The notes under the pieces: model-generated | The model's input: only the letters and a program-made list of their open reading frames with translations | Databases searched by the model: none | What the model was told of the DNA's origin: nothing | Program-made: the position numbers and the translations under genes | In this document: positions 1 through 15,065 of the stretch, one piece after another | Layout: every line of letters starts with the position of its first letter | Numbering within the stretch: the stretch's first letter is position 1 | Source: Heliopora coerulea | Taxonomy: Eukaryota > Cnidaria > Anthozoa > Scleralcyonacea > Helioporidae | DNA: 64,000 bases | Direction of reading: 5' to 3' | Assembly: GCA_030142905.1 (NCBI GenBank) | Contig: JASJOG010000011.1 | Coordinates: forward strand, 1,302,001 to 1,366,000

Positions 1-1176
1 AATCAACTTGCATCGGCTTGTATTGACTTGCGGGACATTTGGATGGAAGTTTGTATGATCCTCTTTGACTGTCATCAAATTGCTTCCTTGTTTGGCCCGC
101 GCCTGCCAAGTGATCAAGACACAAAATAAGCGCGGTTCATTGGACAATTGTCCGACCAATTGTTCGACTGTGTATGGCTTAGAACTTTATCACACTGAAT
201 GAGTTTTTTCTGCTTGCAGCCATTATTTGGATCAACGTTAAAACACCGACTAGGAGGCTTCCATTCAGCACCTGGTATGTAATGATAAACCATTTATGGA
301 GGAAATTCACTACAGACTGCAGTCATACATCTTGAAGGATGTCCATTGATACCATACAGATGATGTGCGAACGTTTGTGAAGCTCAAAACTCCAGGAATT
401 GATTCTGAGCCCGGAACGGAGATCGGGCCCGCAACCTTACAGTATGATAACCGGGGAGATGCTCTAACCCTGCAGTATTTTGCACTTAGAGGTGCGAACG
501 TTCGTCAAGCTCACGTTCTCCGAAAGTTTTTCTGAGCCTGAGACGGCGATCGAACCCAGGGGAAATACACTAACCCTGAAGTCTGCTGTATTCAAATTTG
601 CAAACGTTCGTCAAACTCAAATCCTCAGGACATGTTTCTGAGTCCCGGGCGGAGAGCGAACCCGTAACCTAATTGCCGGTGAATTGCTCATACCATTGAG
701 TCTTCTGTACTCAGATATGCGAACGTTAGTCATGCTCAAATCTTAGATCCTTCACCAGAAATCGAACCTGCGACCTTCCAATTCCTGTTGAATCACTCCA
801 ACTATTTCGTAATCTGTACCCAGATGGCGAGCACTAGATTGCAAGCTTTTGTTTGGTGTGACCCATGGACAACGCACTTGCAGACTGAGTGGTAATCTCG
901 ATACACAAGTCTGTAATCCTGATTCGGCATTACGAATATAGTGCATTGATGTTATTCATGCGCGAGCTTTGAACTATGACATGCCACTTATGACATTTTC
1001 TGAGAATTTGAGTTTGGCGAAGCCTCACCTATCGTCTCTCATAAGACAACGCTCGCTCGTGCTAAATATTTATGCACAACATTCATCACGTAGATTTAGA
1101 ACCTTTTACTCTCATGCACTTTCTTCATTTTACTTGAAAATATTATTGATTTCCTTGGCTACATTTCTACTTTTAG
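1..1176. other. Upstream sequence, no exon recognised
   Basis: Presumably a MARCHF6 intron, since the exon at 1177 starts mid-codon. I saw no match to the preceding conserved part of the protein. The stretch from about 365 to 835 is a degenerate tRNA-like tandem repeat, listed separately. Confidence 0.5.
365..835 (-). repeat. Four tandem ~118-bp units with degenerate tRNA-like (antisense) modules
   Basis: The phrase (T)GCGAACGTT recurs near 368, 484, 602 and 718. Each unit then carries a minus-strand B-box-like motif (on the + strand ATCGAACCC, GCGAACCCGTAACC, ATCGAACCTGCGACC), followed in the better units by the complement of an A-box region (GCTCTAACC, GCTCATACCATTGAG). The module resembles the tRNA-like sequence at 28472-28544. 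It looks like a decayed tandem array of a tRNA-derived repeat. Confidence 0.5.
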
Positions 1177-4100
1177 GAACTTCGCTGTTTCTTCATTGGC
1201 TTGTTGGGATGGTTTTTGTCTTCTATTTTGCTTCCTTCGTTCTTCTCCTGCGGGAGGTAAGAAAAAGTTAGAAATGTGTAGTTGAGTGCAATGACAGCGG
1301 AAAAAGCAAGAACATTTTAAGAAAGCTGCAATTATCATATTACATGTTGGTGATGGTAGATCGTCCAGGTTAGAGTAGTCTTGAGAAAGACTGTTGGTGA
1401 CTGACGTTTCGACGGCCTCAGCGGCGGTCATCTTCAGAGTCGAAAAAGAGTCTACTCTACTTCATTCGATTCTGAAGATGACCGCCACCGAGGCCGTCAA
1501 AACGTCAGTCACCAACAGTCTTTCTCAAGACTACTTTAACCTGGACGATCTACCATCACCAACATGAACCGATTCTCCCGGGTTCAAACCATTTACTTTA
1601 GTTCTCATATTCTTTCTTTATTTATATAGATAATACGGCCAGGTGTGCTCTGGTTTCTGAGAAATCTCAACGATCCAGATTTTCATCCTGTTCAAGAAGT
1701 GAGTTGTTTGAGTATTGGGTCAGGGCAAGTGATACAAGAAAAGTAACATGCACCTTACATAACGCGCGAAACTCGTGTGTAATTCTGAAATAGAAATCTC
1801 AAACTCATTAACAATTCATAAGCAAAATACAAAGGAAATCAGTACTGAGACGTTGTTTGGATATCTGATCATTATAAGCGTAAAATTTCGACAACTTTAA
1901 ACCCGATTTTCTCTTTAAATAAGGATTCGTTTGAGATGCAATATCATTCACTCGAAAGTCGTGTTTCATCAGATATCCAAACACCTCGAAGTTGATTAAA
2001 AAACTCGGCTATCACCTCGTTTTTCAACTCACTTCTCGGTGTTTGGATATCTGATGAAACAGTCTTTCTCGTGTATGATATATTACTCGAAACACTGTAC
2101 ATCCTCTCATGGATAAGCGTTAGGTTGTCGCGAGATTATCTCGTGCACTTTAGTTGGATAAAAACTCGCCTCCAATCCCTGTGGACTCGTCAGCTCAACA
2201 GGTAGAGCGGCGGACCGGTATCCCGGATGTGCGAGTTCAAATCCCGCTCGAGTCAACATTTTTTAGTTGACTTTGGCAGTGTCAGATAGTCATGAAAAAT
2301 TTTTCTGTTCATGTATATCTGAAGATGATTGTAAAACAGAATATCGTGTAAAAGGCAGGGGGGGAAATAACGTTTATACCTTATGAAAGGGCTCATTCAC
2401 CTGATATACAGTTGTCGTTTACCATTGTTCATTGTGATGTATAGGATTAACTCACTAGGGTTTTCCGAACGTATTATTACATTAGTGAGCGAATCACAAG
2501 CAGGAATTGCATCCTAATACAATATTGCATACGTCAGAACGATCAATCGTGTGTATATAGCCTCCAAGCTGTCTCTGACACAAGACAACGGTTATCCTGG
2601 AATGAGGTTTCGAGGTGTTCTTATCACACTTTCAACTCGCCTCGTAAATCCCATACAGTTTGACCGTTCACATTATTCCTATCACTTAACAAGTTACAGC
2701 TAAAGTGTTGTTGCGTCTCGCTGTTCAAGCTGTGATAGGCTGTCGATACTTTTGAGTATCCACTCTTAGCTCCAGACGTGACTCTAACAGTTACCTTCTG
2801 AATGCAAGCCAGACCAGACGGCCGAGCAAAGTTACACAATCATTCTGAGGCGTTTAGACGGGATATCATGAAACGAAGCTGACGTTTGGTGAAAGAAATT
2901 TTCGAGTTTCAGAATGATATATTTTAAAACCCAACTGGAACCCGTTAAGAAAAATTCAACTGTCGGGCCTTCGGCTAGGAATCGAAGTCGCTACCCTGCG
3001 AGTAGTGCAGTGCTTGGCCAGCTGAGATACATTGCGGATAGCGTGACCACAAGTCCTGTATTTGCAGTGTATTTAAAGCTGAGATGCGTTGGTATTAAAA
3101 TACGCGCGATCTTTAAACCTGGGAGGGGCGAGTTGGTAATGACTTGCTCGAGTTGTCGAGACATATTTTGATTTAGAAATCTCTGAGTCAGAAATATTTT
3201 GGTTTCCAAGTATCGTACAATTATCTGTTACTCTGAGCCTTAAAGAAGAGGAATAATGCAACAAAATTTCTTTGTTTAGCTGAAATGGATAGCTGTTTCA
3301 GCACTACTTTTCCACGACCACTGTTCAAAGACTTCAGCATTTTTTTGTCATTTTTTTTCCTGCTGTCTCTGCTTCATATGACAGTCACAATACGATTACC
3401 TTTTTGTTAACACGTATCTTTTTAGTTGATTTTAATGTCCCCTGCACTACTGTTTTAACACGTATCTTTTTAGTTGATTTTAATGTCCCATGCACTGCTG
3501 TTTTTTTCACTCCTCAGTCCTGTTGTGTGTTAGTTATTCATATTTTTTTCCGATGTATTTTATATCTACCTTTTTAATCGTGTTCTGTTTCAGATGGTTC
3601 ATCTTCCGTTGTATCGCCATGCCAGACGGTTTCTCCTGTCCACAGTAAGTTGAAACACACAAAAACCTATGTATCTAGGCATTTTAGGGGAGTTATTTTT
3701 AATATCCAATACGTCCCACAGTTGGAGTTGGTTACTTTTGAAAAAGTACGTTAGTGTGACCAGACTTATCGCATAATTTCGATTTGGTATTCCTTATCAG
3801 GGAACCGCTCAGCGTAGAACACATCGAGGTACAAATGTCAAAAACTGTACTGACATCGTAAAGTGGCCGCGTTTTAGGCATATTTATGATGTATATAAAA
3901 CCTTCCCCACCTGATAATTTTAAGAAGTATAAGAAGAAGACAATTCCGAACATTAGCATCTTGCAAACCCAAGATATGAGTTAATCAACAAGACGAGAAA
4001 ACGTTTCAGGTTATAGTTCGACTCTATTTCAAAGTCATCGTCAGACCTAAGTGACTTAGAAATAAAGTTGAAATATAACTTGAAACGTTTTCTCGTCTTG

Positions 4101-7100
4101 TTTATTAACTCATATCTTGGGTTTGCGAGATGCTAATGTTCGGAGTTGTCTTCTTCTTATGACATATATTATAAGATAAATTTGATAGGAACTCGCACGG
4201 GGATTCCATGAGATCATGTGTGAGTGCTCATAGCTGTGTAGTCTTTAACTTGAAAGTTGAAAGTAACTAAAATCGCAACTCAAAATGAGCTATTACTAGT
4301 CATCGCCCAGACTGGTTCGCGACTGTCGCTAGTCAAAATACTCAAAACAAAATACCGCCTGTTTGTGTCTCTATCTGCCCCTAACTCTCTGACTAACCTG
4401 CCACTTGTTATCCTACTGTATTGTCGAAGCGATTATCCGGAAAGTGCATATCCCACCCACGAAAAATAAAAAAATTGAAAAGTAAACAATTGTGCCATCC
4501 TCTCTGAGTGATAATCAGTATTATGTAACTTGTCGAGCTCTTTACCAACAATTTTCTGAATATCATGTGCAGTAGAAGTTCTCCTATTACAATATGCGCG
4601 GAGTGAGTTAAGCTTATTACGCGATAAGATTACAGAACATGCTGGACAGGACCTCTACTCGATGCACTTTTAATGGGTTGTTTACTTGACAACACAAATA
4701 AACTGTACGGGATGTTTTTGAAAGACGGTTCTATCCGAGGCGTTTCACACGGGAAAAATGTGGAAAATGACTCAATCCTGTCAACTCAGCGTTCTCTCAT
4801 CTTCTGCACAAGTGGGGTTGATTGTTTACATGGCAAAGATTGTCCTGCCTGTGTCTAGGTCCTTGGTTGAGAAATACGCGTCTCCGGTTAGATGAGAAGG
4901 GACGAATTGTCCCGGCGGACACATTCTCCTTCGGGACGTGATAAACATGATACTTTCGCGAGATGCACGGATGAGCCTATTGACAAAAATCCAGTATACC
5001 GATCCGATAAATTCCGATCCGATTCGCCGCCTGATCGGCAGATGAATCAGCCTTTACCAGTATAATCACTTGCTGGTTTTGACCACTGAATCAGTTGAAA
5101 CGTACGTCAGAAGAAATGTGCGCTGCTATTACTAAATTGTCCCGCACCCTCGTTTCAGATAGTCTGAGGTTTAATTTCTGTAATTTATTGTTTTCAAAAC
5201 AATATGATTGAGGTCGAAAAAATGAAATCAGAAAATATTTCGTCTAAGTTTGCTGGTGGATTTCCGTAGTGGAATAAGAAAACTATCAATTATACCTGAT
5301 GAAATAAAACTTGACGACGCAAATCCATCTGATAAGTGTTTTGATGTCTTTATCGACAAATAAGAACTGAGAAACAAGCAAAGAAGCCAACCTGGTATTT
5401 ATCGATAATACGGATAACAAATGTCTCGGTCGGCACGTCACCGACCAGCGGAAAAGCAGCCGATTATCGGCCATTACCGAATAGTTTCCGATCATCGGCT
5501 CGTCCCATGTAACGTTCTTGACGCTGAGATGTTTTACGACTGAAGTGAATGTGGTTGAACTTTTTGTGTATAGCTATATCGTATGTACAGTGATTGGTGT
5601 ATAATTTAAAATCTTATACTGTATATGCGATGCTTGGTGTACAGTTTAAAATCTTATTAGCATCGCCAATGGCGTCTGGAAGTTCTCATATTGCACCGTA
5701 CTCGGAAGGGATGTTCCTCAAGCTTATTACGTGATAAGATTATAGAACATACCAGACTTCTGTACAGTCCTCTTTTAAGAGGTTGTTTACACGCAAGGTG
5801 AGGCGGAGTGTTTTGGTTGGATTATTTTCGCCTTCGGGGAAAAAAGTGAAAAATGACTCTGTTCAATTTCTGCAAACTGACCACGATAAAAAAAAAACAG
5901 TCGCGGAAGAAAGAGGAAGAACAGTGGCGGATCTAGGGTAGGCTCCAAGGGCTCAGCCCCCCCTTTCAGTAAGATAATAGCAAGTGTAATTTACGACAAA
6001 ATTTGCTTACTTATTGAAGAAGTAGGAAAAGAAAACAGCTACAAGTGTTTATCTTCCAAGTAGTTTGTAGAACTCAAGTTAAAAGGCTTTATTATACTGT
6101 ATAAATGATAGATTTTTCAATTGACAACAGAGTGCTTAATACCACAGAGGTAGAGCGATGTTAATATCATGACATCATCGCTCTCTACCTACCAACCAGT
6201 CATCCCATGCATAACCGACGCGGAACTTCGTAAGTTGCCTGAAGATCGCTGAAGAGCGTGAAACTCAGTAGCAGCACGAAGCCTTATCATTAACAATATA
6301 TATATACATACATACATATATATATATATTGTTATATATGTATAGTTGCACATCCTGGTAAATACTATAAATCCACGCTTGGATATTTCATTGGTCACTA
6401 AGAACAATCTCAAACAACTAAACATGTGATTTTTCTGGAGGAGCTCAGAGCAGAAGAGGAAATTTTACTGTTTAATTACTACTCCTAGACTGGGTCCCCC
6501 CTTCAAGCCAAGTCTGGATCCGCTACTGTTGAAGTGTTTATATGACGAAAATTATACGTCGCAATCCCGGTTGAGCAAAGTGGGATCCAAGTCAGGCGTG
6601 AAGGGACGAAAACAATGTCCCTATGAACGGGACAAACAAATATGAGCAAGAGCTCCCAGCGAACGTCCGTCCGGACTCCAATATATAAAACTGTCTGTCG
6701 TTTCATTTGATCCGGCATCTGATATCTCACTCGAAATTCCGACCTAATAAACATTTTTTAAGTAGCCTTCCGTCAGACAAGCACAACAAATTAGATCTTA
6801 AAACCATGACCAGCCGACAACTTCAAAAAGTATAAAATAAAACATATTCCGAAGAATAAAGTCATCTTGAGAACTCAAGATATGAGTCAATGCAAGATAA
6901 AACTATTGTTGAAACTGTGATATTTCGGAATAAAGTCGAAATATCACAGTTTCAACAATAGTTTTATCCTGCATTGACTCATATCTTGAGTTCTCAAGAT
7001 GACTTTATTCTTCGGAATATGTTTTATTTTAAATTAGATCTTGTAAATCGGATTGGAGTGTGGACTCCGTTAAACCGGGTGAAGTGAAACAGCGGAGACG

Positions 7101-10100
7101 CCAAGAAGGAACTACAAACGTCCAGAAGAGACCAGTTTTTATCTAACTATAAAGTGCTTGGGCTTTCAAACTCAAAAATTTTTGCACTGGCTAAACTGAG
7201 TCGTTTCTGCTCAGGGGACTTGTTGGTGCTTTAGAAAATATCAAGAGACAACATTGAAGGCAAATTTGGGTTCACATCTCCGACAGATTGTGTCATGTTG
7301 CGCTCCTAGAATTACCTAACTGCGTGATGATTGCACTTTACCGGAGATAAAGCTCCTCGCCAGCTACCCCTGGCAGTCTACGCTAGTCTTTGCGTCTTTT
7401 CTACTCTACTTAGTAGTTGCGCTTCATTCGGTTCAAAACACGATCGGGGACTGGGTCTTTCTGTTTGAATCTTTTATTTACTATCAATCTTCGAACACTC
7501 TAGCAAAACCAAACTTAACAGACGACAGGCCAACACACACTGACAAAACGTTACAGTCTCTGACCGGAAGCTCCGCCTATATAGTTCTACTCTACTCCAC
7601 CATAAGCTACTCCACTCCTGTCCACTCCACTCCACTCCACTCCACTCCACTCCACTTAACTCCACTCCACTCCTGTTCACTCTAAGCTACTCCACTGTAC
7701 TCTGCTCTGCTCTGCTCTGCTCTGCTCTGCTCCGCTCTGCTCCGCTCCGCTCCGCTCCACTCCACTCTACTCTACTCTACTCTTTTTTTGTATAGGTTGT
7801 GTTTGGTACTGTGATCTTGCTTTTGGTGTATTTACCAGTTCAAACTATAAAACAATTAATTCCAATGTTCCTTCCTTATAACATCCATCTCTCCAGGTGC
7901 GTCTTAAGCATTGTTTTGTTTTTGTAGAATGTGAGCTCAAATGTTAGCCAGGAAGACAATCAAGTAAAGTTTTACAGTAGTCTGAAACTGTTTTTCAGAT
8001 TCTTAAACGTTGCTTTCTTTCTTTTCACAGCGAAGTTCGAATTAGTGAATTATCCTTAGAACTTTTGCTGCTTCAAGTTGTACTACCAGCTCTGCTCGAA
8101 CAAGGTCATACTCGGCAATGGTTGAAGGGACTGGTGAAGGCCTGGCTTGTTGTGTGTGCATTTATGTTGTAAGTCTTCTGTAAATCCTGATACTATTTTA
8201 ACACCACAGGAGTAGCAGTTCACGTTCTCGGGATAACTGTCGTTTAGGAGTTCAGTAAATACCTCATGGAAACTGTCTTCCCATATCAGAGAAATAGATA
8301 TAGTACATCCGAATTAGTAGCAACTTCTTTGTGCCATAGTATTTTAACTTTTTTTTGGTCCCGACTTTTTGATTTCACACTGGCTGACATCGGACGATTT
8401 TACCCGTCTAGGGGAGACGTCTCTGATCGTAAAGGGTTAAAACACGTGGTATTAGAGATGAAAACTTTCACATTATAAATTTATCAGATCTGTTTTCCCG
8501 TCGTTAAAACATAATGGCAGACAAGAAACTTTAATGGACATCAGACGGGTAAAGCTGAATGGATTTTTATCTGCACCATTTTAGTGAGCAACAAAGTCAG
8601 CAAAAAAATATCATTCGCGATTTCATTGTCCTTTAAGTAAGATGGTTATTCCTCTGAGTTCTCTCCCCTTAATTTCTGTCATGGATCAGTTTCTTGTCTG
8701 GTAATATGAATCTGCTAATTGACTTTTAATTCTTTAGAGATCTGAGATCGTATCTACTGGGCGATGTACCACTAGACGGTCATGAAAACGTTGTAAGTAT
8801 TATTTAGTTTTTAATGTACTTCTGTATCAGGAAGCAGCCTCTGCGTGACTCCTTCAATTGATCTCTTTGTTCAGTTTGTTCCTAACTTTTCGCTTGATTT
8901 GTTTGTTTGTTATTTTACATTAATGTTATGGCTATTTCCACTTCACCCTCACTCTCACCCTGACCCACAACTTACCTTCACACATCCACGTTCACGGTGA
9001 CCGTCCACCTTCACTTTCACACGCACCACGTTTACTCTCACCTTTATCCACACCACTCTCACCCCTACCTTTACCTTCATCCTCAACTTTGCCTTTACCC
9101 TCGTTCACACTTTTATCCTTACCCTCATTCACACCTTTACCCTCTCCCTCATTCACACCTTTACCCTGACCCTCATTCACACTTTTATCCTCACCCTCAT
9201 TCACACCTTTAGCTGACCCTCACTCCCACATTCAGCTGTCGTTCACTTTCCCGCTGGCCTTCGTGCTTATCAACGCCTTCACCTTCAATTCATCTTCATC
9301 TTTATTATCATTTTATTCACTTTCATTTACAGATGTACTTTAACAATGAACAGCAAGCAGTTGGTAATTTACCTGCACAACCACCAGCCGACGCTGCTCC
9401 TGAAAACAACCCACATCAGGCAGTCCCAGGTGCAGGACGCGGACAGTTTCGGGAAGGTGGAAGGGTTGTGATACAACCGTATATTCGCCCAGGACGTTTT
9501 ACGCTAAGGGTAGGTAAAGAGACTACCACGTACAAGGAGAGACAAAAGGCCGTCTTCTTGCGCATGTGACTTAGTTATGACCAGTTATAGTATGCTGATG
9601 ATGTCGTTCACACAGTTTTTGCTCAGCCATGATAAAGCTAAGGAACTTTTGAGTAAGCAGATGATGGAATACATGATGTAAAGAAAGAATTGTACTCGTC
9701 AGTCATTTCTCATGACGGGCGTTGTCTTAGCTGATGTTCGTCCTGAACCGCTCCTGGTAAACATTTACATTTAGTCTTTCTCCCGTTGAACTTCCTAGGG
9801 ATAACGCTTAAGGTCTAATTCGCCAAAGCGACCTCATTCAGCATACACGGTATTCTTGTTACTCCCCAATTTGTATTTTTGTGTTTCTTTACAGATTACT
9901 CTTCTCGTGGTGTTCATGTGTTTTTCCCTGGCTGTCTCGAGTTTTCTTTTCCTAACATTCCCAGGTTTGTTTGACTGAAGTGAATTTCTTTTTCGTCTAA
10001 ATCCCACATCACCAGTGTGGTATCGCTCCAGTGGTGCTACTAGGCACGTGGGATAGATTACTTGGTGGGCCATATCCAGGTCGATACACACGATAAGGAA

Positions 10101-12577
10101 GACGTATCGGTGGCAATTTGCAAAGCACCCCCCGCGAAGGACAAGATTTTCAGTGACACAGTGTTGTCAATCAGATGTTTTTTACATTGTATAGATTATT
10201 AGGGTTTGGTCAAGCGCTTGAACGCTACTGTTAATATCCTCATTACTAAGTCATAGCAATTATATAAATACTTGGCACTTCAAAACACAAGGAATCGAAT
10301 CCCAGTACAGGACTTTTTCTGTAATGTAGGGGACTTCAGTGAAAATTATCACGACCGTTCATTTTCATTCTTTGGTAAATCTGTCCCACACAGATAGATT
10401 GATTATTAAAAAGATGGCGGATTAAACTTTTGCCTTAATGTGACAGTACGATCTTGCTGCAAATTGGAAATAGTTTGAACTTTTATTCAAGGAAATTCAT
10501 GCCCTCGTGACATGAAAATAATGACGTCACAAAATATTCGGCGCCCCTTCTTCCTATTGCTGGGGGTTCCTTCCCACCCTGTAGTTGCGCCACTGTATCC
10601 TTCATACCTAAGTTAACTCTCTGTTAGCAATGGACAGTAGTGCGATATTGCTGCCACAGCACGTCGTTGGTTGCTAGGCAATTTACAAACAAAAATACAA
10701 AGTTCTTCATGTAAAATTTTCTGAGATCGCCTGGCAAAATATGTCACTTAGAGAAGAACTTCAAGAAATACATCGCCACACAGCCGCAAGGAATTACAAA
10801 CCTTCAGAGCCGGAGATGTAGCCGTCTTAAGGGCTGTTTACACGTGTCATTTTGCGAACTTTCAAATTGAAAACTTGCCTGAGCAGCCTGGTGTATGTTG
10901 TAAACTCATAACAATGTATACAGCAAGATATCCGCTTATGATTTGCTGTAGTTTCTCCTCGACGCTCTCGTCCGTTAAACACATACTCCAAGATTTCAAT
11001 TGCAAGGCACAACATCGCGCGTGTAAACGAGGCTTAACCCTAACCCTATAAGGTCAGCGGTATTTTGAACTCTTCAGTTAAACACGTACTCCAAGATGTC
11101 AATTGCAAGGCACAACATCGCACGTGTGAACAGCCCTTTAGTCACCTCGGGCTGGTTCTCATTTTCAGTTGCCGTCGGTCGTTTTGTTATGCGTCTCGTG
11201 GTCCAAGAAATCACCGTTCATGAACTGTACACAGCTGCCTTTGGGCTTTACGTTATCTGGCTGGTGTGCCGCGCGGGAAATATCGTGGTTTCCTGGATTC
11301 CGTTGGGAATGGATGGCATTGTTGAAAAAATAAAAAACTGGACAGTTTTGGTAGGTGTGAGAAGCCTAGGGCCATGGGTAACAGTTCATCCTGAAACGTT
11401 GTGGTTCAGAAGCATATTGCTGTAAAACAGTTATTAGTCAGTTATTTATTCACTCATTCGTTCGTTAGTACATTCATCCATCGATTCATGTACCCATTCA
11501 TCCATCCAACCATCTCATCCATACACCCGTCCGTACATACATACATCCATTTATTCCATTCATCCTCCGTCTATACATCACGTCCGCCCGTCCATTTGTC
11601 CGTCCGTTCATTCGTGCATCCGTGCATCCGTCCGTCCGTCTCTCCGCCCATCCATCCATTCGTCCCATCCATCCATCCATCCATCCATCCATCCATCCAT
11701 CCATCCATCCATCCATCCATCCATCCATCCATCCATCCGTCCGTCCGTCCATCGTACCATCCTCCCATCCGTTTGTTCGTCCGTCCTACCATCTGTCCGT
11801 CCATCCTTCGTAAAACCATCGCATCCATCCAGTCATCCATCCGTCCATCCATAAATAAGCCTTTTTCTCAGGTTTTCTCCTGAATCAAACCTCATAGGTA
11901 ACGTCCATGAAAACGAAGGTTTGACAGAAAGAAATTCAGTCATTTTTAAAGATGTTAGCTCCAAGAATTATTTAGGGTTATTTAATTATTGAAAGAAGAT
12001 ATTACCATTCTTCATTTTACGCCTAAATTTTTACACACCTGAGCTGTCAACATTGATATTTGCGCAATCGTGAAAACGTTTTCCATTCGTTTTATTCATT
12101 CAGGTATTAGTTATCCTTTTGTTCGTCCATGGACTCCTTTCGTACCCGTGATTAATTTCATTCATTCGTTTCTTTAACCTTTTTCTCATTCATGTTTTCA
12201 TTGGTTCGTCTTTCATATATCAGATTGCCATCCAGTTTAAAACTGTGATTAGTTTTTGACATTGTTCATGTAATGAATAGTCACTCACTCAATACTTACT
12301 CATTTGTCAGCTTCTTAAATGCAGTGTGATCGCAATATTCGTGTTTGGAGTAGTTCCACTGTTACTTGGTCTTCTTTTTGAACTTGTCGTTGTTTCTCCT
12401 CTCCGTGTCGCCGTGGACCAGTCCCCACTTTATTTTCCAGCTCAGGTACGATGTGTCGGATATATTTACCAATTTTTGTTTGTTTATTCATTCATTCATC
12501 TATTTCTTTATTTATTTTATTTAATTCATTTATCTATTTATTTGTGCATGTATTTATTTATTTATGTATTTATGTAT

Positions 12578-12613
<36 letters not shown>

Positions 12614-15008
12614 ACTTAACGTTACCTCAAACATCTTTGACTTACCCATAATGTGGTGCAATGTTATAATGATAAACTATCCGCAATATAGTATACTATT
12701 GTACTACTTACAATAGTTTTTTTATGCTGTACCATTGACAAATTAGCAAATACAGAAGAGACATGAATTTTTAAATATATTCAAAAACTATTCTTTGCGC
12801 ACCATGAAAAACTAGGTTTCCTTTTGAGGATACAATCAGATTTATATTGGCCACCAAATAATCAAGGTCTTACTAAGCGATCCAGGGCTGATGTTTTATC
12901 TATCAGTTCTGTTTTTTCATTCTATTCCATTCCATTCTATTCAACATTTTCATTCAATTTCCAGGACTGGACACTTGGTGTCCTTCATACGAAGATCATT
13001 TGTGCCTTAACCATGATGGGCCCGGACTGGTGGTTAAAAAGAGTCTTGGATCAGGTACGAAAGTGTAAGAAAAGAAAAATAGTGAAATGAAACAGTTAAC
13101 ATCCACTTGCGCCCATCCTTCGTTTACATTTGATTATAGTGAATTACTTGTTTATCTGGGGTAAACAGCACAGGATTTTTGATAATTCACTTTGCCCACA
13201 GTAACTTTGCGTTACTTTATACCTAAATTTAAAATCTTTAGTTACGACGTTGACATCGAAAAAAAAAACGTTCCTCCGACACTCGGAGGCATTCACTATT
13301 ATCCCAAAACAAACCCAGTTCACGGAAGCCGGGCTGCTGGTCAGATTTTCATTGTACGGTTTCTTTGGGCTACCAAACATTGTATAATGGCCAGTTCCTC
13401 TTATTACGTCAACTGAATACAACTACCAGAACGCTTTGTGTTTTTTTCATTTTCGTGAAAACATTGAGTTCCCAAAGTGAATGGAAAAACAATTGCCCCG
13501 ATTAACATTACAAACAAGATTTTGAAAGGCATTCTGGTAGTTGTATTCAGCAGGTGTATAACGGAAACCGGCCATTGGAACACTTGGAACTTATAAAATA
13601 TTTTTGTTTTCAGATTTACCAGAATGGTCTTCGTGAACTCAACATGACCTATATTCTTCGTAAGCTCATCATTCCAGTCACTGTCTGTCTCCTTTTAATG
13701 GTTACCGTGCCATATGTGGCAGCAAACCTAATGATACCGTTGTTAGGTAATGTCTCTCTCTTACTCACATTTTCGGTTTTGCTCATTCGTTCTCTCACTT
13801 ACTCTGTAACTCTCCGTCACACTCTCACTCTCTAACTTTCACGTTCTAACCTTTATTCATACTCTCAGTCACTCATTGTACACTATCTATCTCTAACTCT
13901 CGCTAACACTCACACTCACACTCTCACTCTTACTTCCACGTTCTAATTGTTATTAATACTCCCAGTTACTTGCGCAAACTCTCACTCTAACTCTCACTAA
14001 CCTTCTCATTCTCACTGTGACTTTCACATTCTAACCTTTATTTATACTCTCAGTGAGTCGTTGTACTCTCTCATAAACATTCTCGCTCTTACTGTAACTT
14101 TCACGTTCTAACTGTTATTCAAACTCTCAGTTACTTGCGGAAACTCTCACTCAAACTCGCACTTTCACCTTCTAACTCTTATTCATGCTATCTGTCACTC
14201 TCGCATTCTCAATCTCTCACTCTCTCACTCTCTTGCCCTCTCTCATTCTGTCACTCACTTATTTCTCACTCAAACTCCTAGTCATATTCTCACTTTCACT
14301 TTTCACTTTGTTTTTGCTATTTAGTGCCTCGCGACTGTCATCTTAGTGAATGCATTAACGTCAGAAAGACAAATTGGAACAAATTATTAGCAGATGTTTT
14401 ACTGCATAGATTGTCATGGGGTTATTACATACACCAGCATGACAATTGAAAATTGTAAACAAAAAAAAAAAATTGCACATGTAAACGGGCCCTTAGAGTC
14501 TGACTCTAACACTCTGGCCACTCTAACTCTATAAGTGTGTATGTGTGAAGGAGAGGGAGAGGGGGAGAGAGAGAGAGAGAGAGAGAGGAGAAGGGAGGGA
14601 GAGGGAGAGCGAGAGGGGGAGAGAGAGGGAGAACGAGAGGGGGAGAGAGAGGGAGAGGGAGAGCGAGAGGGGGAGAGAGAGAGAGGAGAAGGGAGAGAGA
14701 GGGAGAGGGAGGAGAGGGAGAGCGAGAGGGGGAGAGAGAGAGGGGGAGAGAGAGAGAGGGGGAGAGAGAGAGAGGGGGAGAGAAAGAGAGGGGGAGAGAA
14801 AGAGAGGGGGAGAGAAAGAGAGGGGGAGAGAATGAGAGGGGGAGGGAGAGAGAGAGAGAGGAGAAGGGAGAGAGAGGAGAAGGGAGAGAGAGGGAGAGGG
14901 AGGAGAGGGAGAGCGAGAGGGGGAGAGAGAGAGAGAGGGAGAGAGAGAGGGGGGGAGAAAGAGAGAGGGGGAGAGAGGGGGGAGAGAGAGAGGGGGAGAG
15001 AGAGAGGG

Positions 15009-15065
<57 letters not shown>

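Noticed and set aside
2184..2254. Functional tRNA gene
   Set aside because: Degraded anticodon arm, mismatches in the T stem and a shared downstream body in other copies show a SINE.
11401..11883. 160-codon frame rich in Ile-His-Pro-Ser
   Set aside because: Entirely the CATC microsatellite; the opposite strand is equally open.
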